From the NCBI GenBank assembly GCA_008704415.1, contig VXIS01000050.1:124001-188000 (forward strand): 64,000 bases of DNA, read 5' to 3'. Shown here in pieces: positions 47,465 to 59,216 of the stretch (within the stretch, counting starts at the first letter, position 1; each line of letters starts with the position of its first letter). Source of the stretch: Sphaerosporella brunnea (taxonomy: Eukaryota > Ascomycota > Pezizomycetes > Pezizales > Pyronemataceae). The position numbers were made by a program, and so were the translations under genes. The notes under the pieces were generated by a model. The model made no database searches. It had not been told where the DNA came from and saw only the letters and a list, made by a program, of their open reading frames with translations.

Positions 47465-47878
47465 TCAGGGTATCTGGAGGGTGATGGTTTGTGAATGGGT
47501 GTAATCTCGAGTGCTCAGTTGTGACCAACGGCCCAAAAGCTCCGAGGAAAGGGTGCGCGCCCAGGCTTTTGTGAGCGCGGCGGCGGCGGCCGGGTGCATA
47601 GAGGTGCGGAGAGGTGCGGTGAGGCAGAAAAGACTGCGGAGAGCTTGGATCCCGCAGGTGAGCTGCGAAAGCTGTGCCGCTGCTTGATTGTGAGGTGCGG
47701 GCGCGGGTGGGCGCAGCGGTTGCTGCCCGTAGGCGCTGAGCTGGCTGGTGAACGTCTGCGAGAGCGACGTGAGCTTGTAGGTTAGGGCCAGGATGTATGC
47801 CCTGTATCAGCGTGAAGACTTGGGGGGTTGCTGGTGGTCTGCGGGTGCTGGGCGGGTGGGGGGTTTGGTGCGTGCCAT
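47465..47878 (-). CDS. Uncharacterised 138-codon frame interrupted by one TGA
   Basis: On the minus strand, ATG at 47876-47878 (MARTKPPTRPAPADHQQPPK) is followed after 23 codons by TGA (47807-47809). The same frame then stays open for 113 more codons (YRAYILALTYKLTSLSQTF..., AAAQLSQLTCGIQALRSLF..., ending TLQIP) to TGA at 47465. TTTATAAGCCCC lies about 60 bp upstream of the ATG, followed by a pyrimidine-rich leader, as in a real promoter. The second part reads as amphipathic helices. No GT donor in the first segment removes the TGA with an intron of reasonable length, so this is a recent pseudogene, a stop-interrupted gene or a mis-split model. Family not recognised. Confidence 0.4.
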
Positions 47879-49917
47879 GTTTTGAAGCTGGATTCTAACC
47901 GATTGGACCGGAGAGAGAGGCAGAGACGGGGCTTATAAAGAGTCATCAGGGCTCCGCCGCTCTGGTGGATGGCCGGCCATGCGGGGGTTGTTGACGAAGT
48001 CGAATGGCATCACGATCACCCAAACTGCGCTTTTTCTGAGTCCCCTCATACTCCCCATCATAAGCAATGGGGGCAAGCATATCTCTCTACGTTTGCCATC
48101 GAAATGCTGGGGCCCTTATGCCGGCCCACCAGTGGCGCCGTGTGCGTCGTCATGTCTCACTCGACACGGCTCCGATGCGGGGGTTTGTGGCGGTGTTTCC
48201 GCTCGAAGTGCAGTTTTGGCTGGCCCACGAGTGACACATAGCAAGTATGTATAAGGTGGGCCGGGATCGGTGCTGCGGGCATTGTGTTTGTACCGAGTCG
48301 AGATCATGCTTCCCTTGAGTACTCGACTCGACTTGACGCCGCCGTAATGCTAGACTTCGCCTGCACTTTGTAAAAAATATTCAAAGGTAGTACAAGCTTT
48401 GGAAGGATAGGGTGTTCATGAAGCGCTGCAAAATACTCTTTCACATGTGGCTTAGTATCTGCTAACGACTCCGGCGCCAGATTGGCACGCCTACCTACGC
48501 GGGAACTTGGTGCAACCTCTTCAACTTTTTCCACGATATCCGATGCACGATGCAGGATAAACCATCATTAAAACGGAATGATTGCAGGCGTTACGCTCTG
48601 GGACTGACCAGGTACCGGTGCCGGAAAGGGCCGGGGAAAATGTACCTAAAAAGAAAATCCCAATCGATGACCCATTCTGACGTCGGCCGAAGAACTGGGT
48701 CCTACGGTTTCGAACCTGTATTCCCATGGTTCTGTGACAGTACTGTAGCTGCAGGAAGAGACGGAGATCGCCATTATTATGATTTGATCAAGATTCCCGT
48801 TACAAGGGTCCTTTAAGAACTGTTCACGTCCGGTTTTTTTTCCGAGGGGCACACCAACCCCTTTGCCGTCTTCGCACGTACACCAACATCATGATGCCCC
48901 TCACACAGTCCATACCGAGCCTCTACAGTCTCGTTGACCCCCCTCCTCTCCTCAAATCGAAGCAAACCCTCTCAGTGGTTTGTCGTTGCTTGTTAGTTAC
49001 CACTATAGTTGACCATCCCTTGCCGCTGGTTTGCTTGTTGCCCCCCCCCCCCCCCCTCTTTTTTCCCTAGGGCTCCAGCCACTTTGTGGAGATAATGGTT
49101 AGACGCCGCGTGTAATCAGAGCGAGTGTGAAGTTCGGCCTTACGTCCCGATTGGAGCGGTGTAGTACCAGCTCGCATTATGCCGTGCACTACTCTAGAGT
49201 GTTTCGTTGCACACGAACTTGGGGCTCAATTTCACATGTTAAGACCGGACATTAGATAGGGCAGAACGTGGTGAATAGACCCAAGGCGATTGGATACACA
49301 CAGTACCGACCAACCGCGTAACATTCACCTCCGCAATCACTCGGGACGGGCGAGATCTCATAACTCCCGGGAAAACCAAAACGCCTGCAAACGGACCTCG
49401 CATTGTCTCTATGTATATGCTTCTACCCATAGAACAATGGATGGATGGCGTATGGCAACCTGATGCTTCTGTGTGAGTGTGTGGCATCCCACCACCTTTG
49501 GAAGACATCCCTGAGCCCCCTCCCAGCTGCATTGGAAACAAACCTGGCAAACGCGCACCACAGCCGTCGACATCGCCAGTCCCACCAACCCCACCATGCC
49601 CCGCTATCCGGCTTGTCGGGTGAACTGTCCAGCGAGGTGTTTCATGGACATGGTGGGGTTCCTATGCTAGGCACCATGTTGTTCACTCGAATCGTTGAAT
49701 CTTGGATCGATATCAATGACTGCCGGCGGAAGACACAACTGTACAGTACAACAACGACATGCACCAAGTTCCAAGTTTGTTTTCAAGACGTCTGTGCATG
49801 TACCTTCTTGGCAGTGAAATCTATTCTTCGTCACCCAAAGTTGCATTTGACAAACATGACGGAAAGGTAACTTGCATTATCGCATGAACCCCCCCCCCCC
49901 CAGCCCAAAAATATATA

Positions 49918-50154
49918 TCATTCACACGGCCCCCCCCATATGTATATGCTACCGGCCCGCCGATGGGTCGCAAGTTGCCTAGCGAGAGTGGATCGGTGAT
50001 CGCGCGCAGGAACTTCATCTATCGAGATGCGAGCCGAAAGATCAAGCCACGCCGCGGCAGCAGCAGTATTGGGCGTGGACGATGCGTGTGGTTCTAAGTC
50101 ATCATATTCCCAGGGTGAAAACATTTCGTATTGTTGCGGGATAAAATGTTTCAT
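49918..50154 (-). CDS. Hypothetical small ORF (78 aa, tentative)
   Basis: A short open frame begins MKHFIPQQYEMFSPWEYDD, with an acidic N-terminal part, an Ala-rich helix and an Arg-rich C-terminus, preceded by an A-rich leader (GAAACAAAACATG). Composition looks more protein-like than its neighbours, but there is no homologue that I recognise and no supporting splice or promoter signal. Confidence 0.22.
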   Translation of the reverse strand: MKHFIPQQYEMFSPWEYDDLEPHASSTPNTAAAAAWLDLSARISIDEVPARDHRSTLARQLATHRRAGSIYIWGGPCE

Positions 50155-53100
50155 GTTTTGTTTCCCTCACCGATAGGGTGAGTGACAGGGAATGGATCTG
50201 CAAGACGTGCTTGATGGAAAGTGGATCAGCTTCGGGAATGCTCGGTTGATAACTATCATAACTTATATTCGAGTGGGAAAACTTACCAAAGGACTTTTAA
50301 TCGAGGGAATGATGTGACACGTGGGAACACAATGATAAAGTCCGATCGTCTGCCACGCTATGTCATGACGACCTTGCGGGCTCTACCGAATACACTCGCG
50401 CGCCGCATTATGTGTCCAAGGAAGCCTCGGTGCTGACAGAGCTCCGAAGAAACAAATGTGAGGAGCCGAGTTTGCGCCTTGATCACTTTTATCTTCGCTC
50501 GCCGCTGAGCCTCTGATCTGACGTCCGATCGATGCTGCACATAGCATTGCATTCAGCCGTTAAGCCAACTGCATAGTGGCACCTTGTCCGGCCATCGTCG
50601 AATGATGAAGCAACTAGCCGCCGCGTTCTGTTTCGTCCGATATGATGATATGATAATTCCCCGTCCAAGCAAAGGCCAAAGATAACGCGAGCCGCCCGGG
50701 GTCGAAGTTTGTATTGACTGACAATCGGAAAGTCTGCTGGAGATCAGAACAAACAGAATCGGTGCATATACCTACCTGTATCCCGAGCCGGTGGGGCCGG
50801 CGCGGTGATGTTTCTGAGTGGGACACGTTGGATGTTTCTTTTGTGGTTGCAATTGCAACTTCTTGGGGTCGACTTATTGTGGGTCAACGCTGTGCCATTG
50901 CATCATGGATGGCCAGCTGTTATTAAGGAAATATCATTTCCCAAACGCTGATCAGTCGGGGTAAGTGCCAGCCTTTCCCCTCTTTCGAAGGCCGTCGGCC
51001 ATATCCTCACACAAAGCACTAACAATCCTTGGGATCAGATTTTCGCGAGATCAAGCCATTCACATGGCCTGATCGGCCGGAGTCCCTACTTCCGGGAAGG
51101 AGATTGGAGGAATAAGGGCTACGGGAATTGCATATGTACCTTGAAGCTCGAAAGTGGTGATCGCAAAAATCTTGGAGGATGGACCCTGGGGGATCCACAT
51201 TCGACGTCACCACTGCCACAACGCGCTAATTGGCAGATCCCACACCCCACGTCCGTACCAGCCCCCCCCCCACAGCGTCCGGCAGCAACACGCGACGCCA
51301 TTGGACGTGCGAGCGTTGCCAATGCTAGTATCTGGACCCTTTCGGATGCTGTAGGACTTCGCTTTACGATCGGTACCGATTTCGCGATCTTTTACGCCTC
51401 CAGCTTGCAGGGCTGAAGCCCAATTTTGTACAAGCACGGGGGGATGCGATCTCTGTTGACAAATCTCCAGAAACATGCAGGTTTCAAAGATGAAGATCTT
51501 GCAAATTTTCCTGGCTCCGTTCCCATCTCGGCTCGAGCGAGCTGAGCTGCTGTCCTGGAAACGGATTTGCTTCCTGGGCGTGCCCCGCCGGATATTTTGC
51601 TGCGGACGAATCGCTTCTCGCTGGCGAGCCCGTGGGGATTTCCGCGCCAACTTGAGCCAACAAATAACAAAGCTGCTTGAATGGTGGTCCTGGCGATCGA
51701 GGGTACCGGTGAAACATATCGGAGCTCTAGAAGTTGTCTTGAGCCGCAGAAAACGCCAGTTGTTTTTTTTTCCAACGCTCAATGACGGAATGCTCCTGCG
51801 CTCTACCGCCATGACTTTGTGCCGTCCTGCGAAGCATCGTGGATCGGAGGCAGCAGGATCTACGCGCGTGTGAAAGAAAGCTTGTGTTGCTTTTCTTCAT
51901 GGCGGAAGCTGATCACCGCAGCGGTTGCTCAGCTACCTAGGTCGGCAGACGCGTGTAACAGGCAGTTGTCTCGACCCCTCACCGCCAACGGGTTGGCCAT
52001 CCTCGGTTCCTGGAAGCTTGTGCTCGTCAGCAAAACTGAAGCTTTCAAAAAAGCGCGGGAGCCTACATCTTCACCATGTCATATTGACAGGCTATGAGGT
52101 TTCCTGTGCGCGGTCGGTCCCAGTTGCTTGCCGGTTCAAGGTCTCGATGGAAGGGGTTGTTCAAGTTCAAGGCAGAAAGCTCAAGATCAACTGAGGCACC
52201 GGATCCTCGGCGAACGGGGGGCTGCAGATCTCGTCACGTCTCGGGCCGTCCCTGACTTGGGGCGTTATTTCATTTTGACGGCTATCCTCGGGGGGGGGGG
52301 GGTTGGCAAAAGCATGCGATGCGGCATCTTTCCTTTTTGTTCGGCATCCATGCCGCGAGGCATATGGTGTCCAGTTGTGGAGAACTCCAACCGAAACCTG
52401 CGGCCGGCCGGTAGAGAGATCACCGGTGAAAAAGCACTGCGCATGCTGCTGCTGTTGTTGTTGTGCGTGGGAAACAGTTGACGTGGTGAGTTTTTTTTTT
52501 TTTTTTTTTTTTTTTTGTTGAATTGTTGTGGTCACTGGATCACTTATCTGCTCCAATTGCAGATTGAGAAGTTTGACATGCTGGAGCTAGCAGGCCAAAC
52601 AATGTACCCCGGATATCGATATTCACCGGTCTGGTCCAACGGCATCCAATTCAGACGCGGGAGCTGTAAGTATGGGACGAGAGCGCCAATGGGGAAGCTC
52701 TCGATCAAGCTCTGGAGATGTGAGAGTTTGTACGTACATACGGCGGGATTGGCCCCCCGTTGTGTGGGGTAGGACAACTGCGGTCTCAGAGGCCACGATG
52801 TTGCTCCGCGCTTTCTTTTCCTGAGCATGGACATGGTTTCTTCCCAACTCATCGTTTACCTATCAAACCATCTTATCGGCGGCAAAACATGGCGGGGGGG
52901 CTGGTGGATCAGAGCTTCGGTACTTGCTACTGCTAGAGGCTAGAGCTATCGAAAACGAATCGGTTCTTTCACTCACGATCGTGCCTCAGCGACTGCCTCA
53001 TCCATCCATCCACTGGAACTCACACCCCCAATTAATTCATCGGGTAATTTCCCCACACTTTCCATCTGGCGGCAGCCAACATCTGCCTCACCTGCATCTA

Positions 53101-54095
53101 TCTGCACTTATCTTCACAAAGAAAGAACGAAAGAAGACTTTTTCTTCCTTCCTTTCCTGACTCCTTTTCCTTTGCAGCAGCAGAAGGCGGGATTCGAATC
53201 AAACACCTGCCCATGGCCATGGGGAGGATGAAACATCGCAGGGACCGAATCTCTAGATAAGTTCCTGATACCCCGGACCAGGGAGACCCAAAACACTTTG
53301 TTTCTGTTCGGTTCTGGCTATATATACCCCCGCAGCATTTTTCTGCCTGACTTTGCCTGACCCTGCCTGGCCTGATAGCATGAAGCATGCATGCAGGGAG
53401 TGATTCAAGCAGAGCAGCAGGGATGCTGAGAACACTCGTGAGGACAAAACACCACACAAACGTCTTCAGTTCAGAACTGAATAACTCAACGCCAACACCA
53501 AATTTTTCAAAATATGAAGCGATAGAATTTGCGAGAAAGGGTCCCTATGTTAATCAAAACTGGTGCAATATTGTTTTTGTAGTGCGATGCAGACGGCGCG
53601 AAGTGGTTGTTTTCCGCCGACGCCTTGCCGACCGCCTTTTGTATGGGAAAAAACGCAAAAGTCAACTTCACCAAACCACCACATTCTCATTCAGTTTTCA
53701 TAGCGATGGAAAGCTTTTTGTTTGGTAAACCCGATACAATAGATGGCAAGTGGTCGAAGTTGCATGGTAAGCCACAGCCTGGCGTTGTTCAGCCACAAAA
53801 GCGACCGCAAAAGGAATGGTGTTGCCTTGAAGTGGTAAGGTGCGCACCCCTTGCTGCTCTGCTTGAATCGCTTCCATGCATGCATGGACCTCCCATCCCC
53901 TCCCCTCATCTCTCACCCCCGCGCCTGCGGTTCTGCGGCTTTTCTCGCTCTCCCACAATGTTTCCTGAGGGAAATACCCCCCCCCCCCTCCTCCTCCCCC
54001 AAAAAATAAAAAAAATCCGGGGTGCATGCTTTTGCTTACTTGAGCAGGAGCAGGCAGAATTTTCCTGCCTTGCCTGCCTGCCGGATTCGAAACGT

Positions 54096-54125
54096 CCGAC
54101 TCGACTCGACTCGACTCGACTCGAC
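54096..54125. repeat. (GACTC)n pentanucleotide microsatellite
   Basis: Six consecutive GACTC/TCGAC units are seen, then a degenerate TTGAC. Confidence 0.9.
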
Positions 54126-54234
54126 TTGACCCTCGCTTGGCCCATGGATTTGGGATGGATGTTCACGTTAACCAGCCGAGAAGTTGAGAAGTTGAGTACA
54201 TAGCCGCCGATTGGCCAATGCCTCACACAACAAC

Positions 54235-54292
54235 ACAACCCACAACACAACCCACACATCCCACACAACCCACACAACCCACACAACCCACA
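54235..54292. repeat. ACCCACACA-type minisatellite
   Basis: Repeated CACAACCCA / CACACAACCCA units of 9-11 bp, the last several being exact 10-mers. Confidence 0.85.
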
Positions 54293-54972
54293 GAAAAGAA
54301 GAAGAATGCCCGCAATTAATGTTGGGCGTGGGGCCGCGCGTGCGCGGGCGGAGGAGGCGGCGGGAGCGGCTCTTAAGAGGGAGGGGAAAAAACGTGCATG
54401 GTGAGCATGAGGCAAATATGTCTCCTCCGACGGTGACCCGATGATGTGGCAGCGGATGTTCATGGAAAAAAAAGTAAAGGTAGATAAACTGAATTCCTAT
54501 CTGTACAATACAATCAAGCAAGCAAGCAGCAGCTTTTTTTGTGTGTGTGTGTGTTTGCGTTCTTTCTGTACAATACAGGCAGCAGAAGTAAAGTAGATAG
54601 AGGAGAGGAAAGAACAGCAGGAGGTACTCCAATCCAAAAAAACAAGACATATGAACTCCCAAAGCTGATGTAAAAAAAAAAAAAAAAAAAAAAAAAGACA
54701 CAATAAGGAACCCCAAAACCCCCATGATCCTGCCATGCAAAGAGACAAAAGAAAAATATCCCGTAGATAAGTAAACCCCAACAAACAAGCACCAAGTTTG
54801 CCGTATTCCCAATAAATGATGCAAAAAAGGAAAAAAAAAGAAAGCCGAATAATGGAATGTACACACAGCAGCCCTTTACGCGGGGAGATCCCTCAACTCG
54901 CGCGAGCCGCGAAACAAGGAAAACAAAAACAGCACTCAAGGGGACGGGTGGTAGGCCGAGGAGGAGAAGAAG

Positions 54973-55728
54973 CTATGATCGTCCGACGTATGCCAACCGC
55001 TCTCCTGCCAGCTCGTGGCCCGCAAAATAATTCCCGTCACGCTCCTGCTCGAGCATGAGTGGGGTGACAGGGCCGCCGGGGCTGCCGAGTGGTATCAGTT
55101 TTGGGCTCATAGGGCCGGAGCTCAGAAGGTGCGCTGGTATCCCTGTGGCCCGTGTGGCAGAGCTTATGATCTCGCGCTGGTGTAATTGGAGCTTTTGCTG
55201 TGTGCTTAGGGAATGCGCATAGGCGGCGTAGTGGAAGTTTGGTGGCGTGGTTGTCGTCGAGGACGCCCCCGACGATGTGCCGCTGTTCGTTGGTAGCATC
55301 GAGAGCTTCAGGTTTGCAGAGGGCTTGCTGCGAGGTGTCGTCGAGCTGCCTGAGGCAGTCGTGGGCATCAGCGACGGTGGCGCAATGCTGCTGGTCAGCG
55401 CCAGGGGTGAAGGTGGCCGCTCGGAGGAGTACAGGCGCATTGGGTAGAGCGACATCTTGTGGGCTTGGGTTTGTGGTGAGAGGTGGGGTGATGGAGGGGA
55501 GCGGCTCGACGACGGCGGACTGTGTTTCTCTTGGTTGCGGTAGTTCCGGTCGTGCCGTGTGAATGTTAGGGAGTCTGATGAGTCGCACTGGCGGTTGTAG
55601 TTGTGGTTGTGGTTGTGGTTGTGGTTGTGGTTGTTGAGTGAAGAGGAAGAGGAGGAAAGTGTCGAGTTATGAAGGGAGGACGCCGCAGATGAGGGTTGCG
55701 ATTCAGGGTGAAGACGAACAACGGGCAT
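54973..55728 (-). CDS. Low-complexity protein with a Pro/Gly-rich C-terminal motif (251 aa)
   Basis: This is a single open frame, MPVVRLHPESQPSSAASSLH. It is Ser/Thr/Pro-rich throughout, with a poly-Ser stretch and an Asn-His alternation encoded by a GTGGTT hexanucleotide array at 55592-55634. Near the C-terminus it carries SPKLIPLGSPGGPVTPLMLE followed by a G.YFAG segment. I recall similar 'LGSPGPVTPLxLE' tails in uncharacterised Pezizomycotina proteins, which is the main reason to call this a real gene; the function is unknown. The protein is probably intrinsically disordered. The antisense and other-frame ORFs over the same span are shadows. Confidence 0.6.
   Translation of the reverse strand: MPVVRLHPESQPSSAASSLHNSTLSSSSSSLNNHNHNHNHNHNYNRQCDSSDSLTFTRHDRNYRNQEKHSPPSSSRSPPSPHLSPQTQAHKMSLYPMRLYSSERPPSPLALTSSIAPPSLMPTTASGSSTTPRSKPSANLKLSMLPTNSGTSSGASSTTTTPPNFHYAAYAHSLSTQQKLQLHQREIISSATRATGIPAHLLSSGPMSPKLIPLGSPGGPVTPLMLEQERDGNYFAGHELAGERLAYVGRS
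55592..55634. repeat. GTGGTT hexanucleotide array inside the 54973-55728 gene
   Basis: About five exact GTGGTT units flanked by degenerate ones. On the coding strand this gives an alternating Asn-His run, so unit changes stay in frame. Confidence 0.85.
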
Positions 55729-57378
55729 CGTGACCTTTTGAAGGAGTTGGTTTGCGTGTCGGGGTGTTCGTCTCCCTTCCTCTGGGGGGAGGGGGGTCGC
55801 TGGTGGATGTGATGGCTAAGTAAGCAGCGCCGACGGGCCCATCAACCCAAAAAATTATAAAAATTGTGTCCGTGTGTCAGTGCCACAGAAACCACGCAGG
55901 GTAGCGGAGGAGGCCCCCCAGCCAATGGTGCATGCAGCAGCCAACCCACACAAGAAAAAGCAACAAAACAAACACCAGAAAAACACAAAATTCAGGATGG
56001 AGGGGGGTGCGCAGTGATCACTGGGTGGCGGTGTCTCGGAGGGCCAGTTGGGTAGTGCTGATGCTTCCCTCTCTCCAGATAGATATCAATATCTATCTCC
56101 ACCGCCCATCGTTTATGCAGGTGCAATATGAAGGCGGTGGATGCTGGGCTCTGCGATATGACTGGTCAACTTAGATTTGCCTTCTTTGCTGGAGCAAGGC
56201 CATTGACGAGGCCAGATAAATTAAGTCGAGACACAACAACCGGGACAAAACACGGAGGAGATGAGAATTTGCAATGCAATGACGACGGGCGCCCCGCAGC
56301 CGCAGCCGCAGCTGAAGCATGGCTAGGCAACTCACGATATTCGACTTGGACGGCCCACTCTGCTATCTAAGGTCCCCGCGAACGCTACATCACCGCGCGT
56401 GACCCCCCGTTCGTCGTCAAAATTGTGAAATCAGAGGGCTGCTCGATGCGCCGGTCCTCGTCGCCTCTCGCCTGCCAGCTCCTCCTCCTCCTCCTCCTCC
56501 TCTGCCCCCTCAGTCAGTGCTTGTCGATGACGGCGGCGTGCAGTTGTACAGAGAGCTTCCGGCAACCCCCTCCAGTCCGCCGCTTTGCCGGTCAGTGAAA
56601 AAAATAAAAATAAAAAAATAGCAACCGCCGGTCTTCACTTTACGACTGCAACGATCGCCGCCGTGTTTGGAATCAGCTGCTCCGTTGGCAAGTATGCAGC
56701 TGCGGTGTTTATAATATCACCACGACTGCGATGATCTTGATGTGCACTGCAACTTTTGCATATGTAACTTCAATCTTTATTTTGTTTTTTGCGTGCTGAT
56801 TCTGTGCATTTTCTAACCCTCCCTTCGAAGTGCAAATTGCGAAAACCGAGTGAGAGACGATTAACCGCCGTCATCCTCGGTGACGAATCGGCGTACGCTG
56901 CTCCTTGCTCCCTGCTCCCAAGTCGAGATCCCGCCATCTACGCGTGTCGAGAGTGTGGCGGGCTACAGACAACGGTTAACCGGGCTCCGTGGTTGGAGAA
57001 CGGGTGTCTCAGCTTCTGGATGCAACGACGTCATTCGTGAGATGTCACGGCTCGCGAACGTGTTGTGTAGAGGTACTTATGGACACGGATGAGTGGAGAG
57101 ATGACGTTGGTCCAGATGTGGTGAGTGCTTCCGAAGGCTGACGATAATCGCAGGTCTTGGATCTTATCTGGCTGACTGTACTCGGGCGTTAAGTCGGGCG
57201 CACTTCCCGAAATGGAAATACGTGGCGCTGTGGCTTCAACGCAGATTCGACGAGTATCTTTCTTTTTCCAACCCCGAAAAATACCGAAAATGTCAAGATC
57301 GAATGGGATTCAATGCCAAATTTTGTATGAGGGAAAAAAGTCCGGCGCGCATCGTCTATTCTACATATTCTATTCTAC
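55729..57378. other. Intergenic, promoter side of the 54973-55728 gene
   Basis: Contains a (CCT)n run at about 56481-56503, A/T-rich AAAATAAAAATAAAAAAATA near 56597, and a C run near 57398 at the far edge. Short frames at 56789-57092 and 57222 onward have no domain. No gene is supported. Confidence 0.45.
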
Positions 57379-58529
57379 ATGACATAGGACGGCGTGGCCC
57401 CCCCCCCCCCCCGCGTCTATTACAGCTTGGGGACGAGCAGGCATGCTCTTTATCAAGTCATCCATCCATTCGCTCTTCTGCGATGCTCTCCCAGGTAGCC
57501 TGTAAAGACGCCTCCAAAGCCTCTGTGGTCGCGATCCTCCCCCAAGTCTCCCCCAGCTCCGTTTCCAGATCCAACCACAAAGCCTCAATGATATTGAGGT
57601 CCGGGCTCTGTGCAGGCCACTCAAGAGTATCCATCTCATTTAACTTCCGGTACTCTTTGGCGCATCCTTTATGGCCGGGGGCGCCGTCCTCAATGGCCTT
57701 AACCCAGCCATACTCCTCACAGCACTCTTGCCAAAACGGGAACAGATGGGGTTCCATCACAGTTTCAGCGTTTCGAGTCCAGTTTGGCTTTCCCGGGAAT
57801 AAAAACAAGCGGAGTTTTCTTGCTGCCACAGCACCCGCCCCAGGCCATCCTTGATTGCCGACCTTGTTCAAAAGCCTCATCCACGCAGTCTGGATGAAAC
57901 TCCTCGTCGGCCCTTCATATCACCCTCGGTCGGTGGCCAAACCCGGCCGTGGAAAACGACGATTCGTCGGTCCACAGGATCCTCTTCCACTCTTCGTACG
58001 TCCAGTGGAGGTGCGCTTGACACCAGGCGACTCGAATGGGTTTATTGGCCGGCCTGATTTTAAACTTTCGCCGCGGGACCCGTTTGTGGTAGCCCATCGA
58101 GGCTAAAACGTTGCGAACCGTCCTCGGAGTGCATGGATAGCCCATTTCAACGCATATCGCTTCCCACGTAAGACGCCGGGTTCGGGCATCGCGAGTGACA
58201 AAGTCGATTAGCCGTTTCTTTTCGGCTTCGTCGAAAATCGGTGGGCGGCCAGGCCTCTTGCAGTTCGAGGGACTTCCTTCTCGCTGCTTCGCTCGCTGGT
58301 AGGTTTTCTGGCATGTTCGTCTATCTATAATCAGTTTCTTCCCAATCTCGGTCCACCCCATCCTCGCATGCTCACGTAGCGTAATAACTTGAATGCGCTC
58401 GTCGCGCGTCGTTTCTCGATGCCGAATTCCTGGGGAAGCACGTTCGCGGGCCTCGAGCTGCATGATGACGGATATCCCGTGGTTGCGGGGTTTGGGTACC
58501 CTGACTTTGGACAGAGCATCCTCCACCAA
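57379..58529 (-). pseudogene. Tc1/mariner-type transposase, frameshifted
   Basis: The minus strand encodes the transposase in three frames. The first part (58529 to about 57915) has paired helix-turn-helix segments (ITLREHARMGWTEIGKKL, a GRPP linker, RRLTWEAICVEMGY...TVRNVLASMGY) and the first catalytic block KRILWTDESSF. The frame is lost near 57900. The second part (57880-57458) supplies the second block EDGAPGHKG and the third WPAQSPDLNIIEALW, about 33 residues apart. A further shift near 57460 gives the usual tail MDDLIKSMPARPQAVIDAGGG. All three acidic residues remain but not in one frame. I could not find convincing terminal inverted repeats. Confidence 0.88.
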
Positions 58530-59216
58530 AAAAAAGTTATTTTAAAAAATAACACTATCAGGGGCCTAGTTTTCGCTCGCTCTATCGACTGATTAACTCA
58601 AGATTTCCGAATTCTGCCTGGTTGTTGAGAAAATAGGACCCTCCCCGGGGACAAATGTCAGTTATATGGTCAAAAAAGGAAGATTCACGCTCATCACTCG
58701 GCACTTTTGTATGTGTTACTAAGCGAAATGAATATCAGAAATCCCACAGTGACTAGGAGTCCCCAACCATACGTATGTGGCAAGGTGGAGCGTAAGATTC
58801 AAAAAATATTTGCTGTCAAGCTGTCGTGTAACCGCGCCCCATTTACCCTCGTACTGTAAGGACGATTTATCGGATTCAAGGTCGTTTTTTTGTCACGTTA
58901 CACGAGTCAGGGATGCTGACATATCCACCATCTGTGACAGTGCGGGTGTTGAGGATGTGAGGTTGGAATGATCAATCAACGTTGCGACTCCATTTTTTGA
59001 TTATGGATTTTGGTTACGTGGAGTCATCAAAGTCTAGCAACCCTATTTTTGGCTTATGACATGAATTTAGGCTTACGGGAATGCAGCACTCCACGACATA
59101 AACCCGGTCAAACGAGACAATCCCTTCGACATCAATACCCGCTCCCTATCCACCCGCCAGCGTGACTCCTTTCACCCTCCAATTCACTAGTCCTTTCAAA
59201 CCCCCGGTCCAAGACA
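58530..59216. other. Flank of the transposase relic and leader of the 59217 candidate
   Basis: No gene is seen. From about 59095 the plus strand is rich in C/T tracts (CTCCCTATCCACC, TTTCACCCTCCAATTC), resembling a fungal 5' leader before the ATG at 59217. Confidence 0.4.

Larger units (their letters stand above)
47879..54972. other. 7-kb gene-poor, simple-sequence-rich stretch
   Basis: No conserved gene is recognised. Homopolymers are frequent: C run at 49039-49055, C run near 49890, G run near 52291, T run of about 25 at 52492-52516, C run near 53980, A run of about 23 at 54673-54696. A GACTC pentanucleotide array lies at 54096-54125 and an ACCCACACA array at about 54235-54292. Opposing frames at 51207-51812 (minus) and 51475-51873 (plus) have no domains. 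One small minus-strand candidate is listed separately at 49918-50154. Confidence 0.45.

Noticed and set aside
51207..51812. 201-codon minus-strand frame
   Set aside because: An opposing plus frame of 132 codons covers the same place and neither has a recognisable motif.
53176..53212. GGATTCGAATC-like sequence resembling a tRNA T-arm
   Set aside because: No acceptor, anticodon or D-arm could be built around it.
53607..54203. 198-codon plus-strand frame
   Set aside because: Runs through C homopolymer and GACTC array; no recognisable features and no start signals.
54168..54866. 232-codon minus-strand frame rich in Phe, Cys and Trp
   Set aside because: A translation of poly-A/T runs and the ACCCACACA array; composition is an artefact of simple sequence.
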